Shown here: positions 10,773 to 21,369 of the stretch, in pieces | How positions within the stretch are numbered: the first letter of the stretch is position 1 | Layout of the letters: every line of letters begins with the position of its first letter | Assembly: GCA_030549495.1 (NCBI GenBank) | Contig: JAUIRK010000971.1 | Location: 1-64,000 of the forward strand | Direction of reading: 5' to 3' | DNA length: 64,000 bases | Source: Nectonema munidae | Lineage: Eukaryota; Nematomorpha; Nectonematoida; Nectonematidae | Program-made: the position numbers and the translations under genes | The notes under the pieces: generated by a model | Databases searched by the model: none | What the model was told of the DNA's origin: nothing | The model's input: the letters and a program-made list of their open reading frames with translations, nothing else

Positions 10773-12404
10773 TTAAGAGGTTAACAACTTTATTATGGCT
10801 TTACACGTGTCCGCAATCCTGCTTACCACACTAAAACCAATGGAAACATGTGCAAATAACATTTCAAACAATATTCTTTTTATTTGGGCCACTACATTTT
10901 TCTTTTCTGGTTTTTCCTGAAGTTGAATTTGATTATTGTTAAAAACACCATCACTCCTATGAGAAATAGCGTCGTAAAATTCATCATCATCATCATCATC
11001 ATCTTCAAAGTTCTTTTTCCTGGGATCGTTATTTGTCTGATAAGGTAAATGAGGAATGCGTTGTGATTGGGAAGAATGCGTGTTTCGAAAGCATCCATCC
11101 TCAACACAACTAAGTTTCTTTTCTTCTTCAAGTTGCTTTGCAAGCCATGGACTAACTGCTATCTTTTTTCTCATCTTTTTGTAGTCCTCATAAGTGCCAT
11201 TAGATTTTATTTTGAGTATCAAGTTTTTTACCACTTTCTTTTGCATCCTGTCTTCCGATTTATACAGTTTAAAATCGCACGCCGATTGAATTAAAAACAA
11301 GTTGTACTTGAACAAAACCAAGTCATTGTAATACTTCGAATTCTTCTTAACGCACCTTCTCTTCTGAATTATTTTAGATCTTCCAAAGTCAATGATCTTC
11401 ACCCTGTCTTTTCGATCCACCAAAATGTTGGCTCCGTGCAAGTCCTTGTGCACAATGTTGTTGTCGTGCATGTGACATATTGCATTGAATAGCTGCGCGC
11501 TGTACGACTTCCCAGTGGCGATGCTAAATGTGCCTCTGCTTCTGCATTTGTTTATCATCGTTTCTCCAAGGATGTATTCTTGGACAATGCGCACCTTTGC
11601 TTCACTTACGAACAACTCCCTCATCTTGACGATGTAATGGCAGTTGAGCCTTTCAAGAATCTTTATTTCCCTGATGAGAGCATCTACTTCGCCTTTGTTC
11701 TTCATGATGGTGTAGTCAATTTCTTTCACTGCAAAAAATTGTCGAGTATCCGATTTTTTGGCTAAGTATACGATGCCATATTCTCCTCTACCTATGCAAT
11801 GGTCTACAATGTACTGTTCCTCAAAGTCAACCCCAAAATCTAGTTGTGAAGTTAGGTATTCGAAGGAAAATTCTTTATTTATTTTTTTATTCTTGCTTAA
11901 ATAATTATTTAACTTTTTTTTATTTTTTTTTAAAGTAGTTATTTCATTTTGATTAATTTCTATAGGCGCATTTGTTAACAAAAAAAACCCTTTCATGTCA
12001 TTCTTTACTTTTCTACCGAACATAGAAATATTACTGATAATAATTTTTGCAAATTTTGGCAGCCTTTTCTCATTAAGGTTTAGAACTTCTTCTACATGTA
12101 GGTTATCCATGTTTTTATTTTTTTTCTTCAATAATCGTGTTAAATACTTATTAATTTGGACTAATTTATTTTTCAAAAAGAAATTTTTCATACCTAATTT
12201 CATTCTTTTTGTCTTGTTGGTTGTAGACGTGTCAATATTATCCATTTTTAAAGGCCTACTATTTTCTTTCTCTTTTTGTTTCAGCTTAAAAAGCTTCTTT
12301 AAATTAAATGTAAACTTTAAATTTTTCTTAAATTTTTCCATTTTCAAAAGTAAGTGTAAACATTGTAAATAATAATGTAAATAATGAACAAATAATACTA
12401 TCAT
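10773..12404 (-). CDS. Intronless divergent eukaryotic-type protein kinase
   Basis: An intact 543-residue frame. The kinase N-lobe begins near residue 199: glycine loop GRGEYG (205-210), ATP lysine in FAVK (K227), alpha-C glutamate E246 in LIREIKIL. The catalytic loop is HKDLHGANIL (D321, N326) and metal-binding DFG is at 339-341, so all residues needed for phosphotransfer are present. After DFG no APE motif or DxWS alpha-F block is visible. Instead there is a lysine-rich stretch (345-430), a linker with seven Asp (CAT microsatellite at 10981-11003) and a hydrophobic C-terminus (511-541). Residues 22-175 are very basic. The true start may be Met22, because an AT-rich TATA-like TTTTTTATACC lies only ~30 bases upstream of Met1. 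No intron signals. Substrate unknown; an unplaced host kinase, a retrocopy or a gene captured from a large DNA virus are all possible. Confidence 0.8.
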   Translation of the reverse strand: MIVLFVHYLHYYLQCLHLLLKMEKFKKNLKFTFNLKKLFKLKQKEKENSRPLKMDNIDTSTTNKTKRMKLGMKNFFLKNKLVQINKYLTRLLKKKNKNMDNLHVEEVLNLNEKRLPKFAKIIISNISMFGRKVKNDMKGFFLLTNAPIEINQNEITTLKKNKKKLNNYLSKNKKINKEFSFEYLTSQLDFGVDFEEQYIVDHCIGRGEYGIVYLAKKSDTRQFFAVKEIDYTIMKNKGEVDALIREIKILERLNCHYIVKMRELFVSEAKVRIVQEYILGETMINKCRSRGTFSIATGKSYSAQLFNAICHMHDNNIVHKDLHGANILVDRKDRVKIIDFGRSKIIQKRRCVKKNSKYYNDLVLFKYNLFLIQSACDFKLYKSEDRMQKKVVKNLILKIKSNGTYEDYKKMRKKIAVSPWLAKQLEEEKKLSCVEDGCFRNTHSSQSQRIPHLPYQTNNDPRKKNFEDDDDDDDEFYDAISHRSDGVFNNNQIQLQEKPEKKNVVAQIKRILFEMLFAHVSIGFSVVSRIADTCKAIIKLLTS

Positions 12405-12464
12405 CTATATTTAATACTGGGCTAAAATGGTATAAAAAATAGACCAATCATATTCGAGAAAGTA

Positions 12465-12660
12465 AAGCAACTCATCACACCACAAAAACACACAAAACAT
12501 ATAACATTAAGTTTTAAACCATAACGCCATACGCTAAAACCACTCATCACACCACAAAAATAATACACACAAAATGGCTATATATAAACTATTTTAAGCA
12601 TCTCATCACACCACAAAAATATGCACACAAAATGTATAGGGTTAGAGCGTAACACGCCAG
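12465..12660. repeat. Degenerate tandem repeat with CTCATCACACCACAAAAA units
   Basis: The word CATCACACCACAAAAA recurs near 12473, 12544 and 12603, each followed by ACACACAAAA, giving a 60-70 bp period. A related array lies at 18100-18360 inside the nested TTAA element. It lies just upstream of the kinase gene and could contain its promoter. Confidence 0.6.
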
Positions 12661-13439
12661 ACCTAACCCAAAAATTAAGGCATCAGACAGGAAAAGAATG
12701 CTGCACACACAACTGCTATTTAAAGTATTTTAAGTTCATTGTTAGGAAGTTAAACCCAGAACATATAAAAAATATAGCCTTTTATGTTTGGAGTAAGTAT
12801 ATAAATTATTATCCCAGATAAATGACAAAAAAGTTGTTTGCTATCCTTTATAAATTATAATTTTATATTTTCTCGTAATATCAAAAAAAATTATTTCAAT
12901 ACAGCACGTATAGAAGCAAAAAATTGTAAAGCAAAGCAAAAAATTGATGAAGCAAGTGAAATCTTTTTTTGCATAATATTATATTGCATTTTATCATATT
13001 ATAAATTTTTTTATTTTAGAGAATAAAATACAGTAAAACCTCTATAAACCGGCCAGCTAAGGGACCTGAAAAAACGGCCGGATTATAGAGGTGGCCGGTT
13101 TATAGGGGTGAAAAGTTTATTTTATGATACAAAAAATAGCAAGGGCTAATTTTCGAGTATATTATATGCAAACATACTTTGATTGTTATATTAAAAAATA
13201 CGTGGGCTTTTTAATAAATTTATTAAAAAAACAAAAATGTTGTTCACTTTAAATATTGATCCATCGTAGTTTGTATTTTTTTTTTTACCTTTTTGAATAA
13301 TCAAATCTTCAAGGTCTGTAATGATTTTAGAAACTTGTGGCAATATTGATCTTGCTGTAGTATTTTCATGAATATTTCTAAGAAGTTGAAGAGTTTCAAT
13401 AAGAGATCAATCTTTTACATTTTTCACTAATGCATTACT

Positions 13440-14396
13440 AGTATCATTTTTTTCATCATCACTGCTAGTTTCCATGTTTTCAGAATGCAAAAGGAGACCA
13501 GAGACTAAGTCCTTTTCCCAGACATCAGAATCTTCTTCAATTGGTAAGTCTTTGTCAAAATATATATCAACCTCATCTATTTGAAGCTCTTTAGCCAGTT
13601 CATGAGCTTGATTTTCATTCTTATCAAGATTATCTTCAATACTCTCATCTATATGTATTGAATTTAAATAGCTAAAACCTGCTGAAGAAAATCATTTTTT
13701 GATTGTCTGTTGGGTAATATTTCCCCAAGCTGTTGAAATCCAGTGAATAGCATCAAATAATGTAATTCTCTGGCAAAGTTCTTTAGCTAAACTTGAATCG
13801 TCAATTTTTGTGAGAAGTGAAGTTATCATCAGTTTTCTGTAGCAAGACTTGAAAGATCTTATAATTCCCTGGTCAAGAGGTTGGAGTGAAGACGTAGTGT
13901 TTGGTGGCAAAAATTTGAGAGTAACATTACTTAATCTTAAATCTGTAGCGTGGGATGTAGCATTATCTAAGAACATTAATATGTTATGTTTCTTATGCTT
14001 CATTTCCTTGTTAATCTTGCTTATCCAACTAGTAAACAAGGTAGACGTCATCCAAGATTTTCTATTAGCAAAATATATGACTGGTAAATTATCTTTATCA
14101 ATACCTTTGAAGCATCTGGGGTTAATTGATTTTCCTAAAATAACAAAAATATTTAATTTCAAGGCCATGATTTAAACATAAAAAATTTACCTATCACTAC
14201 CGGCTTAAGTTTTTCGTCACTTGAGCTACATGCTAGCATAACAGTTAATCTCTCTTTTGCTTTCTTTCCACCTTTACAGTTTTGATTCTTTACTGAAAGA
14301 GTTTTTTCTGGTAAAGCACGAAAAAACAAGCCGGTTCCATCACAATTGAAAATATCAGAAGATGAATAACCTTTTGTAATAGCCTGAAGACGCACT
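13440..14396 (-). pseudogene. pogo/Tigger transposase, catalytic C-terminal part
   Basis: Read leftward from 14396. First comes FNCDGTGLFFRALPEKTL (first catalytic Asp), then KERLTVMLACSSSDEKLKPVV. A 56-bp intron (14190-14135, GT...TTATTTTAG) splits a Gly codon. Exon 2 gives NPRCFKGID, RKSWMTSTLF, the second Asp in NILMFLDNATSHAT, then FLPPNTTSSLQPLDQGIIRS with the third Asp. A stop near 13692 is followed in the same sense by an acidic tail (IEEDSDVWEKDLVSG). The N-terminus lies at 19346-19812 beyond the nested element. Confidence 0.85.
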
Positions 14397-14679
14397 TTAA
14401 CCCTATTAGTGCTTCGGGGCGTAAAACGCCCCCCCCCCTTCACTAAAAATTAATTGTAGAAAATTGGCTGAATCATATCCCTTCAAATTTTGTGACTTTT
14501 CCTAAAATCGCTAGCTGCATCTTTTGAAACCATTTTCATGGTAGTTAAATGACCCTTTCACGACCAAAACTGTCAATCAAAATCAAAATTTTTCAGCAAA
14601 ATTTTGACATTATCTGTACTTAACCTTATAACTTAGGATCTATATTATATAATACCCTGAAAATTTATAATTATATACA

Positions 14680-16620
14680 GTTTGGAACGCATAACACTTT
14701 ATATATTTAATTTTTTCAATAATCATGGCTACTTTTTAGAAAATGTCAATCAAAATTTTGATTGATCAAAAATATATCTAATAAAATATACCTTCAAATT
14801 TTACATAAAATATATGTTTTTATACTAAATCGGTCATGCAGTTTTCATTTCTTGACTCATTTTTTACATTTAGGATTTTAAAATACCTATAAGTAGTAAT
14901 CAAATTTGCGGTTTACTTCTGAAAATTGGCTCCAAAAACATTCCTTCACATTTATACTAAATCGGCCAAGCTGGTTTCATTTCTGGACTCATTTTTTACG
15001 TTTAGGATCTGGAAATACCTATAAGTGTTAATCAAATTTGCGGTTTACTTCTAAAAATTATCTCCAAAAACATTCATTCAAATTTTACAATGAAATATAT
15101 GTGTTATACTAAATCAACCATGCTGGTTTCATTTCTGGACTCATTTTTTACGTTTAGAATTTGGAAATACCTATAAGTGTATCAAATTTGCGGTTTACTT
15201 CTAAAAATTGTCTCCAAAAACATTCATTCAAATTTTACAATGAAATATATGTGTTATACTAAATCGGCCATGCTGGTTTCATTTCTGGACTCATTTTTTA
15301 CGTTTAGGATGTGAAAATACCTATAAGTGTTAATCAAATTTGCGGTTTACTTCTAAAAATTGTCTCCAAAAATATTCATTCAAATTTTACAATGAAATAT
15401 ATGTGTTATACTAAATCGGCCATGCTGGTTTCATTTCTGGACTCATTTTTTACGTTTAGGATGTGAAAATACCTATAAGTGTTAATCAAATTTGCGGTTT
15501 ACTTCTAAAAATTGTCTCCAAAAACATTCATTTAAATTTTACAATGAAATATATGTTTTATACCAAATCAACCATGCTGTTTTCATTTCTGAACTCATTT
15601 TTCACATTTAGAGGTTTTAAATTATCAGTCAAAATTGGCGGTTTACTTCTAAAAGCTATCTCCAAAAATATTCTCTCAATTTTATATGAAATATTTGTTT
15701 TTATACCAAATCGATTATGCTGTTTTCATTTTTGAACTTATTTTTTACATTTAAGATTTGAAAATACCTATAAGTATAAATCAAATTTGCGGTTTACTTC
15801 TGAAAATTGTCTCCAAAAATATTCTCTTGAAATATATGTTTTTATACCAAATCAATCATGCTGTTTTCATTTCTGAAGTCATTTTTTACATTTAGGATGT
15901 GAAAATACCTATAAGTGTTAATCAAATTTGCGGTTTACTTCTAAAAATTGTCTACAAAAACATTCATTCAAATTTTACAATTAAATATATGTTTTTATAC
16001 CAAATCAACCATGCTAGTTTCATTTATGGACTCAATTTTTGCAGTTTGAATTTGAAAATACATATAAGTATCAATTAAATTTGCGTTTAGTTCTAAAATT
16101 TGTTTTTATAGCAAATAGATCATGATGATTTCATTTCTGAACACAGTTTTTGCATTTAGAGGTTTTACTGCTAGTGTCAATCAAATTTGCAGTTTATGTC
16201 TGAAAACTATATCCCAAAATATTCTCTCTAATTTTACATGAAATATATGTTTTTATACCAATTCGACCATGATAATTTTTATTTCTGAAATCATTTTTTG
16301 CATTTAGAAGTTTTAAATGTCTGAAAGTGTCAATCAAATTTTCGATTTACGTCTAATGTCTACAGAAATATTTTTGAAATTTAAATAAAATATCTGTTTT
16401 TATGCCAAATGGAAGATGCTGGTTTCATTTTTGGACTCAGGTTTGGCATTTATGGTTTTAAAATATCTGAAAGCTTGAATCAGATTTGCGGTTTACTTCT
16501 AGATACTGTCTTCAAAAATATTTTCAAAAAAATAAAATATCTGTTTTATACCAAATCGACTATGCTTATTTTATTTCTGTAATGGATTTTGGATAATACG
16601 GTTAAAAAATATCTCGAAGT
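14680..16620. repeat. ~150-bp tandem repeat, about 12 units
   Basis: The marker word TTGCGGTTTACTTC (or a variant) recurs at about 14907, 15038, 15190, 15342, 15493, 15636, 15789, 15928, 16083, 16187, 16340 and 16486, so most units are 140-155 bp. The central units (15100-15560) are nearly identical and the outer ones diverged, as expected from unequal exchange. Each unit also has TACTAAATCGGCCATGCTGG and GGACTCATTTTTTACG. Nothing supports coding. Confidence 0.85.
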
Positions 16621-16689
16621 GGCAATTTAATTAGTAATGTATGCCTGAAAATCAGTTCTGTAAAAAAATTTCAAAAAATGGCTGCATAT

Positions 16690-17640
16690 TAGGTATATAG
16701 TAAAAATATACTTTTTTTTTTGTATATTTTGGCTTATAATACTTTCTACAATCATCTTGAGTATGAAATATTTATTAAAAAAAAATAAAACGTATTATAA
16801 AATCTTTTGAAAATTTGTATGAGAGAAGGAACCAAGTTGAAAACTAATTGAAAAAAGAACATGTGATCAAAACAAATAATTAAAAAAAAATGTATCTTTA
16901 CTAAATGGAAGATCTATCATGTTCTAATGAACTAGGAAGTGGTTTAATTATATACTTCAAAAAAGATTTTGACTGTGAAAAAGAAGTTCCTCTTTTACAA
17001 ATGAAAAATATTTAAATCTATAGCTTATCATCTAGGATTACAGTTAACATTTAGCTAAGATGGGTAGGAAATCTGAAAATTTAGAATAGGTCAGATTTAT
17101 CAAAAATGGCACAGATGCCAATATGTGAGAATTTAGTCACTATCAAGATATTTTTAATTTAAATTGAATGTGTCCATCTTTTTCCTTTTGTGTCAAAGAA
17201 GTAATTTTTTAGATGAAGAAGGTTGACAACTTTTTGTAATTGAACAATCAACATCACGAATGATTCATCAGAAAAAAACCTTTGAAATGAGATTGGTTGA
17301 CAAATATTCAGGCCTGAGAGGAAAAAAGTAATTTTATTCTTATAAAAAAATTTTCGAACACACATTGAAGAATATAAATTTCTAATGAAAAAAGAACTAC
17401 CAAGAAAGGATCATCATAGAATGAATACCAAAATTACATACTGTAAATTATAATATGACGTAGAGACTACGAGCCGATAACGAATTTGTAGTCAAAAAGA
17501 TGGAGATCCTATCGAGTTACATAAGTTACTGTAGAATGAAATATTTTCAGTGAATTAAACACCTAAGGTTGGTTTATTAAATAAATTAAGAAAATAACTA
17601 CCAGAGAAAACTGCAAGTAGAAGTTATTTTTATGTTTATA
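16690..17640. other. AT-rich interior of the nested TTAA element
   Basis: No domain-bearing frame. A 68-codon minus-strand frame at 17159-17365 has no recognisable motif and AT-driven composition. Nothing else seen. Confidence 0.35.
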
Positions 17641-17825
17641 TATTTGAAATTGATTTGCAGGTTTAATCGATTTTTTGACAGGTTTTATTGATTTCATAAA
17701 AAATGAACATCACCATTAAATTCTGCATACTTGAAATGTATAAAAAAAACTTTAAAAGAATTAAAATTTTAATTTTGACATGGGCTGTCATATTTAAATT
17801 ATTTTGTCAGGTTTGACTAATATAT
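17640..17825. repeat. First unit of the ~147-bp tandem repeat, split off by a MITE
   Basis: Contains TTTTTTGACAGG, ATGAACATCACCATTAAATTC and GGGCTGTCATATTTAAAT, the same order as the units at 18530-19215. It is separated from them by the MITE at 17830-17971 and a second repeat block. Confidence 0.6.
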
Positions 17826-17829
17826 TTAT

Positions 17830-17971
17830 ACTAGCCGGTCCCGTGGTCGTTTCTCGCTTCGCTCGAAACAGTGTTTCTCGCTGCGCTCGAAACATAGGAT
17901 TCTGGGTAGTGTGTATATTGAGTTGCTAATTCAAATTCGCTTCGCTCAAAACGACCATGGGACCGGCTAGT
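17830..17971. mobile_element. 142-bp MITE with CTAGCCGGTCCC inverted ends
   Basis: Left end ACTAGCCGGTCCCGTGGTCG and right end CGACCATGGGACCGGCTAGT are inverted copies. The interior repeats the word TCGCT(T/G)CGCTCGAAAC. No target duplication identified. A partial second copy of the interior follows at 17985-18035. Confidence 0.65.
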
Positions 17972-18099
17972 TTTTTTTTGTTTAGGCTGCGCTCGAACAA
18001 TGGGATTCTTGGTAGTGTGTATTTTGAGTTGCTAATAGTGTTATATGGTATGGTGATGAGTTTTTAGAATATTTGTATCTTTTCTGTGTATTTTTCTAT

Positions 18100-18360
18100 T
18101 ACACCATATAAAATACATACAAAAGGTATTTCAACCAATCAGAATGCTTCAAGCGATACTCACACTACAGATATATGAACTCATCACACATATAAAAACA
18201 CAAACACAAAACATATATAAATAATTTCAACCAATCAGAATGCTTCAAACACATACACACATATAAACTCATCACACCATATAAAAATACACACAAAACA
18301 TATATAAATAATTTCAACCAATCAAAATGCTTCCAGCGACAGACACACACACACACAGAC
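18100..18360. repeat. Short tandem array (CTCATCACAC / CAACCAATCAGAATGCTTC units)
   Basis: Units of roughly 75 bp contain AACTCATCACAC, ATACACACAAAACATATATA and TTTCAACCAATCAGAATG, followed by a short (AC)n run at 18343-18356. It shares the CATCACACCA...ACACACAAAA words with 12465-12660. Confidence 0.65.
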
Positions 18361-18529
18361 GCTAGCTTATTATAATATAGAAAAAAAAGGAATATAACCA
18401 GTAAACACAGCCTACTTGAAAATGGGTATATGGGTGTAAAATGCCATGCACGGTAAACTTCATAACCTCCCTATACTTTCTATTAAACGTAATTCTCTAA
18501 TCCAAAAAACCGTGCCTGATCCTTTCTTT

Positions 18530-19215
18530 TTGGGATAAATAAATTTTTTGACAGTTTTGATTGATTTTTATTTAAAAAAATGAATATCACCACTGAATTA
18601 CGCATGCTTAAAATGGGTATATATGTGTAAAAAACTTTATATTATTACTTAGATAAAAAGTTTCTTTTTAAGATGAGCTGTCATATATAAATCAATGCTT
18701 TGATAACTTTAATTGATTTTTATAAAAAAAATGAATATCACCGCTGAATTCAGCATGCTTGAAAATGGGTGTATATGTGTAAAAAATATTATATAATTAC
18801 TTAGATAAAAAGTTTCTTTTTTGAGATGAGCTGTCATATGTAAATCACTTTTTTGACAGGTTTGAATAATTTTCATAAAAAAATGAATATCACAACTGAA
18901 TTCAGCATATTTGAAAATGGGTATACATGTGTAAAAAACTTTATATACTTATTTAGATAAAAAGTTCCTTTTTGAGATGAGTTGTCACATTTAGATCAAT
19001 TTTTTGACAGGTTTGATTGATTTTCATAAAAAATGAATATCACCACTGAATTTAGCATATTTGAAAATGGGTATACATGCGTAAAAAAATTTATATAATT
19101 ATTTAAATAAAAAGTTCCTTTTTGAGATGAGCTGTCAAATATAAATCAATTTTTTGACAGGTTTGATTGATTTTCATAAAAAATGGACATCACCACTGAA
19201 TTCAGCATAGTTGAA
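18530..19215. repeat. ~147-bp tandem repeat, about five units
   Basis: Each unit has TTTGACAG.TTTGATTGATTTT, ATGAATATCACCACTGAATT, GAAAATGGGTATA and GATGAGCTGTCATAT. The word ATCACC(A/G)CTGAATT recurs near 18589, 18739, 19042 and 19192 (one unit has ATCACAACTGAATT near 18890), a period of about 150. Non-coding. Confidence 0.8.
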
Positions 19216-19345
19216 ATATATATGTAACATCAAAAATATTTATAAAAACTTATTAATATCTGAGATAAATAGGGGGGGGGGCACTTTACGCCCCCCCCCC
19301 CCAGCACTTGAGCGGACAAATTTTGCCCAGCACTAATAGGATTAA

Positions 19346-19812
19346 ATTCAGATATTACATTTTCTCTATTTTCAGGGTTTTTTTCTCCACTAATTTTATA
19401 GAAATTTACGGAATATCTAGCACGCCATCTTTCAAGCCATCCGTTTGAGGCTCTGAATTCATTCATTTTTAATTCATTTGCGAAAAAAAGCGCTTTTTCT
19501 TGTAAAATAGGTCCTGAAATCGGTATGTTTTTACTCCGTGCTGTAGAGAACCATTTCCATAACACTTCGTCAATGTCAGCATATTTGCATTTAGTATCAA
19601 ATCTTTTTTTTTCAAACTTGAATTAGTTTCATATTTTTTTATGTAAATGTCTTTTTTACGGAGCATATCTCCGACGGTTGATTTGCCAATATTGTATTTT
19701 TCAGCAAGTTGCCTTTGAGAAAATCCTGGAACACTATCAGAATCTTTTATTAGCTTAATTTTATCTTCAAGTAAATTTTATCTAGACGTAAACGTTTGTT
19801 TGATTTTGACAT
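19346..19812 (-). pseudogene. pogo/Tigger transposase, N-terminal DNA-binding part
   Basis: From an ATG at 19812 the minus strand reads MSKSNKRLRLDK, then FSQRQLAEKYNIGKSTVGDM, a psq/CENP-B-type helix-turn-helix. After a frame change it continues with DEVLWKWFSTARSKNIPISG, ASNGWLERWRARY and KISGEKNPEN, the second CENP-B-type helix-turn-helix. It breaks off at the TTAA duplication of the nested element; the catalytic half resumes at 14396. It is paralogous to the copy at 40381. Confidence 0.8.
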
Positions 19813-20077
19813 AAATTGAGAATTTTTAAGAATTAATGATGTGCAATCTAAGCGTGTAGTAAAAAATAAGATGTTTAGAAGAGTGTTATAAACTTATGTT
19901 TTTGATTTGTCTGTCGTGTTCGTATGATATATGTTTCTATTTTAATGTCTCACGTCTTGTCATTCACATCATGTGTTAGTGATTAATATAATTTGTGCAA
20001 TCGAGTATGATGAGTAAGTAAAATGTTTCAAAAGCAGGTTAGGTAAACATTAGGGCTATTTCAACTCAACTCAAGTG

Positions 20078-21330
20078 CCTGGTCAAAACGGCCAAAAACC
20101 AAAACGGCCAAAACCAAAACGGCCAAAAATCAAAACAGCCAAAACCAAAACGGCCAAAAACCAAAATGGCCAAAATCAAAACGGCCAAAAACCAAAACGG
20201 CCAAAAACCAAAACGGCGAAAACCAAAACGGCCAAAAACCAAACGGCCAAAAACCACAACGGCCAAAACCAAAACGGCCAAAAACCAAAACGGCAAAAAA
20301 CCAAAATGGTCAAAACCAAAAATCTTCATCGAGGAGTGTCCTCGTGGAATCGTGAACAATGATATCGTTACATTCATCGAAACAAAGATTAACTCAAAAG
20401 CAATAGCACTTTTTCACTTCTACTTTAGTGAATTGCATAGCTGATAATGAAAGTTAACATCTAAACAACACAACTTTTAAATAGCAAAGCAAACAAATTT
20501 TACAACTTCTAATGATTGTAATAGTTACCAAACAATAAATTTTTTGATATGTCAAGGTATTTTGGATAAAAGGATAGGCAAATCAATGTACAGGACTCTC
20601 TTTTTTCTAAACTAAAATTTACACAATATGTGCTGATAACTTTTCTTGTTAAGATACTGACAAAAAAATTGCTACTTTGATTTTTTTAAAAGCTTTGATT
20701 TTGAGCACTTGTATTTTTCTATTTTTTATCAAATTTTTTATTTTGAGATACAGACTTAAATGCTTCATATTGAATTGAAAAAACGCCAAGTATTTTAAGA
20801 CGTCCAGAGTTATGTGTTTGAATTTAACAGTGACTAAATGTTAGCATTTGACGGAAATGTTAAGGTGTTTGGGTTGGGGCTCGTATAAACACCAGATTTG
20901 AGTGAATTTGATAAAAAAAAAATGACATTTGACTAAAATTGGATCAGGAAATTTAATTGAAATTTATCCTTATTTGCCCGAAATCAAACTATTTGACTGG
21001 ATTCAACTTTTTGTATTAAATTTTTGGTTTTTGGTCTTTTTGGTTTTGGCCATTTTGGTTTTTTTGCCGTTTTGGTTTTTGGCCGGTTTTGTTTTTGGCT
21101 GTTTTGGTTTTGGCCGTTTTGGTTTTTGGCCGTTTTGGTTTTTGGCCGTTTTGGTTTTGGCCGTTTTGGTTTTTGGCCGTTTTTGTTTTTGGCCGTTTTT
21201 GTTTTTGGCCGTTTTTGTTTTTGGCCGTTTTGGTTTTGGCCGTTTTGGTTTTGGCCGTTTTGGTTTTTGGCCGTTTTGGTTTTGGCCGTTTTGGTTTTGG
21301 CCGTTTTGGTTTTTGGCCGTTTTGACCAGG
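20078..21330. mobile_element. Foldback-type element with minisatellite terminal inverted repeats
   Basis: The left arm (20078-20312) is an array of GGCCAAAAACCAAAAC / GGCCAAAACCAAAAC units, 15-16 bp, about 14 copies. The right arm (21027-21330) is the inverted array with about 18 copies. The outermost sequences are also inverted: CCTGGTCAAAACGGCC on the left, GGCCGTTTTGACCAGG on the right. The ~700-bp spacer has no recognisable gene. All long frames here are by-products of the stop-free repeat. The architecture is that of Drosophila FB elements. No target duplication was evident. Confidence 0.75.
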
Positions 21331-21369
21331 AACCGTCAAATTCACAGCGCGACATTATGTTAGGATACA

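Larger units (their letters stand above)
14401..19341. mobile_element. 4.9-kb piggyBac-type non-autonomous element packed with tandem repeats
   Basis: Bounded by TTAA at 14397-14400 and 19342-19345. Its ends are inverted: CCCTATTAGTGCT on the left, and AGCACTAATAGG on the right followed by one extra base. Both ends carry G/C homopolymer runs next to GCGTAAA / TTTACGC (14418-14440; 19270-19305). No transposase frame is present, so it must have been moved in trans. Inside are two unrelated tandem-repeat blocks, a 142-bp MITE and a third short array. It interrupts the pogo transposase gene exactly, and removing it with one TTAA restores adjacency of the two halves. A truncated reverse copy is at 2690-4181. 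Confidence 0.8.

Noticed and set aside
10892-11294. Short frames on both strands (83 and 75 codons)
   Set aside because: Out-of-frame readings of the kinase gene; the Met run is the CAT microsatellite.
11995-12372. 125-codon plus-strand frame with Phe-rich protein
   Set aside because: Antisense shadow of the Lys/Asn-rich N-terminus of the kinase gene.
18165-18356. 63-codon Cys/Val-rich frame
   Set aside because: Antisense translation of an (AC)n-rich tandem array.
20066-20444. Lys/Asn/Gln-rich or Phe/Leu-rich proteins in the GGCCAAAAC array
   Set aside because: Opposite-strand translations of a stop-free tandem repeat, mirrored at 20929-21383.
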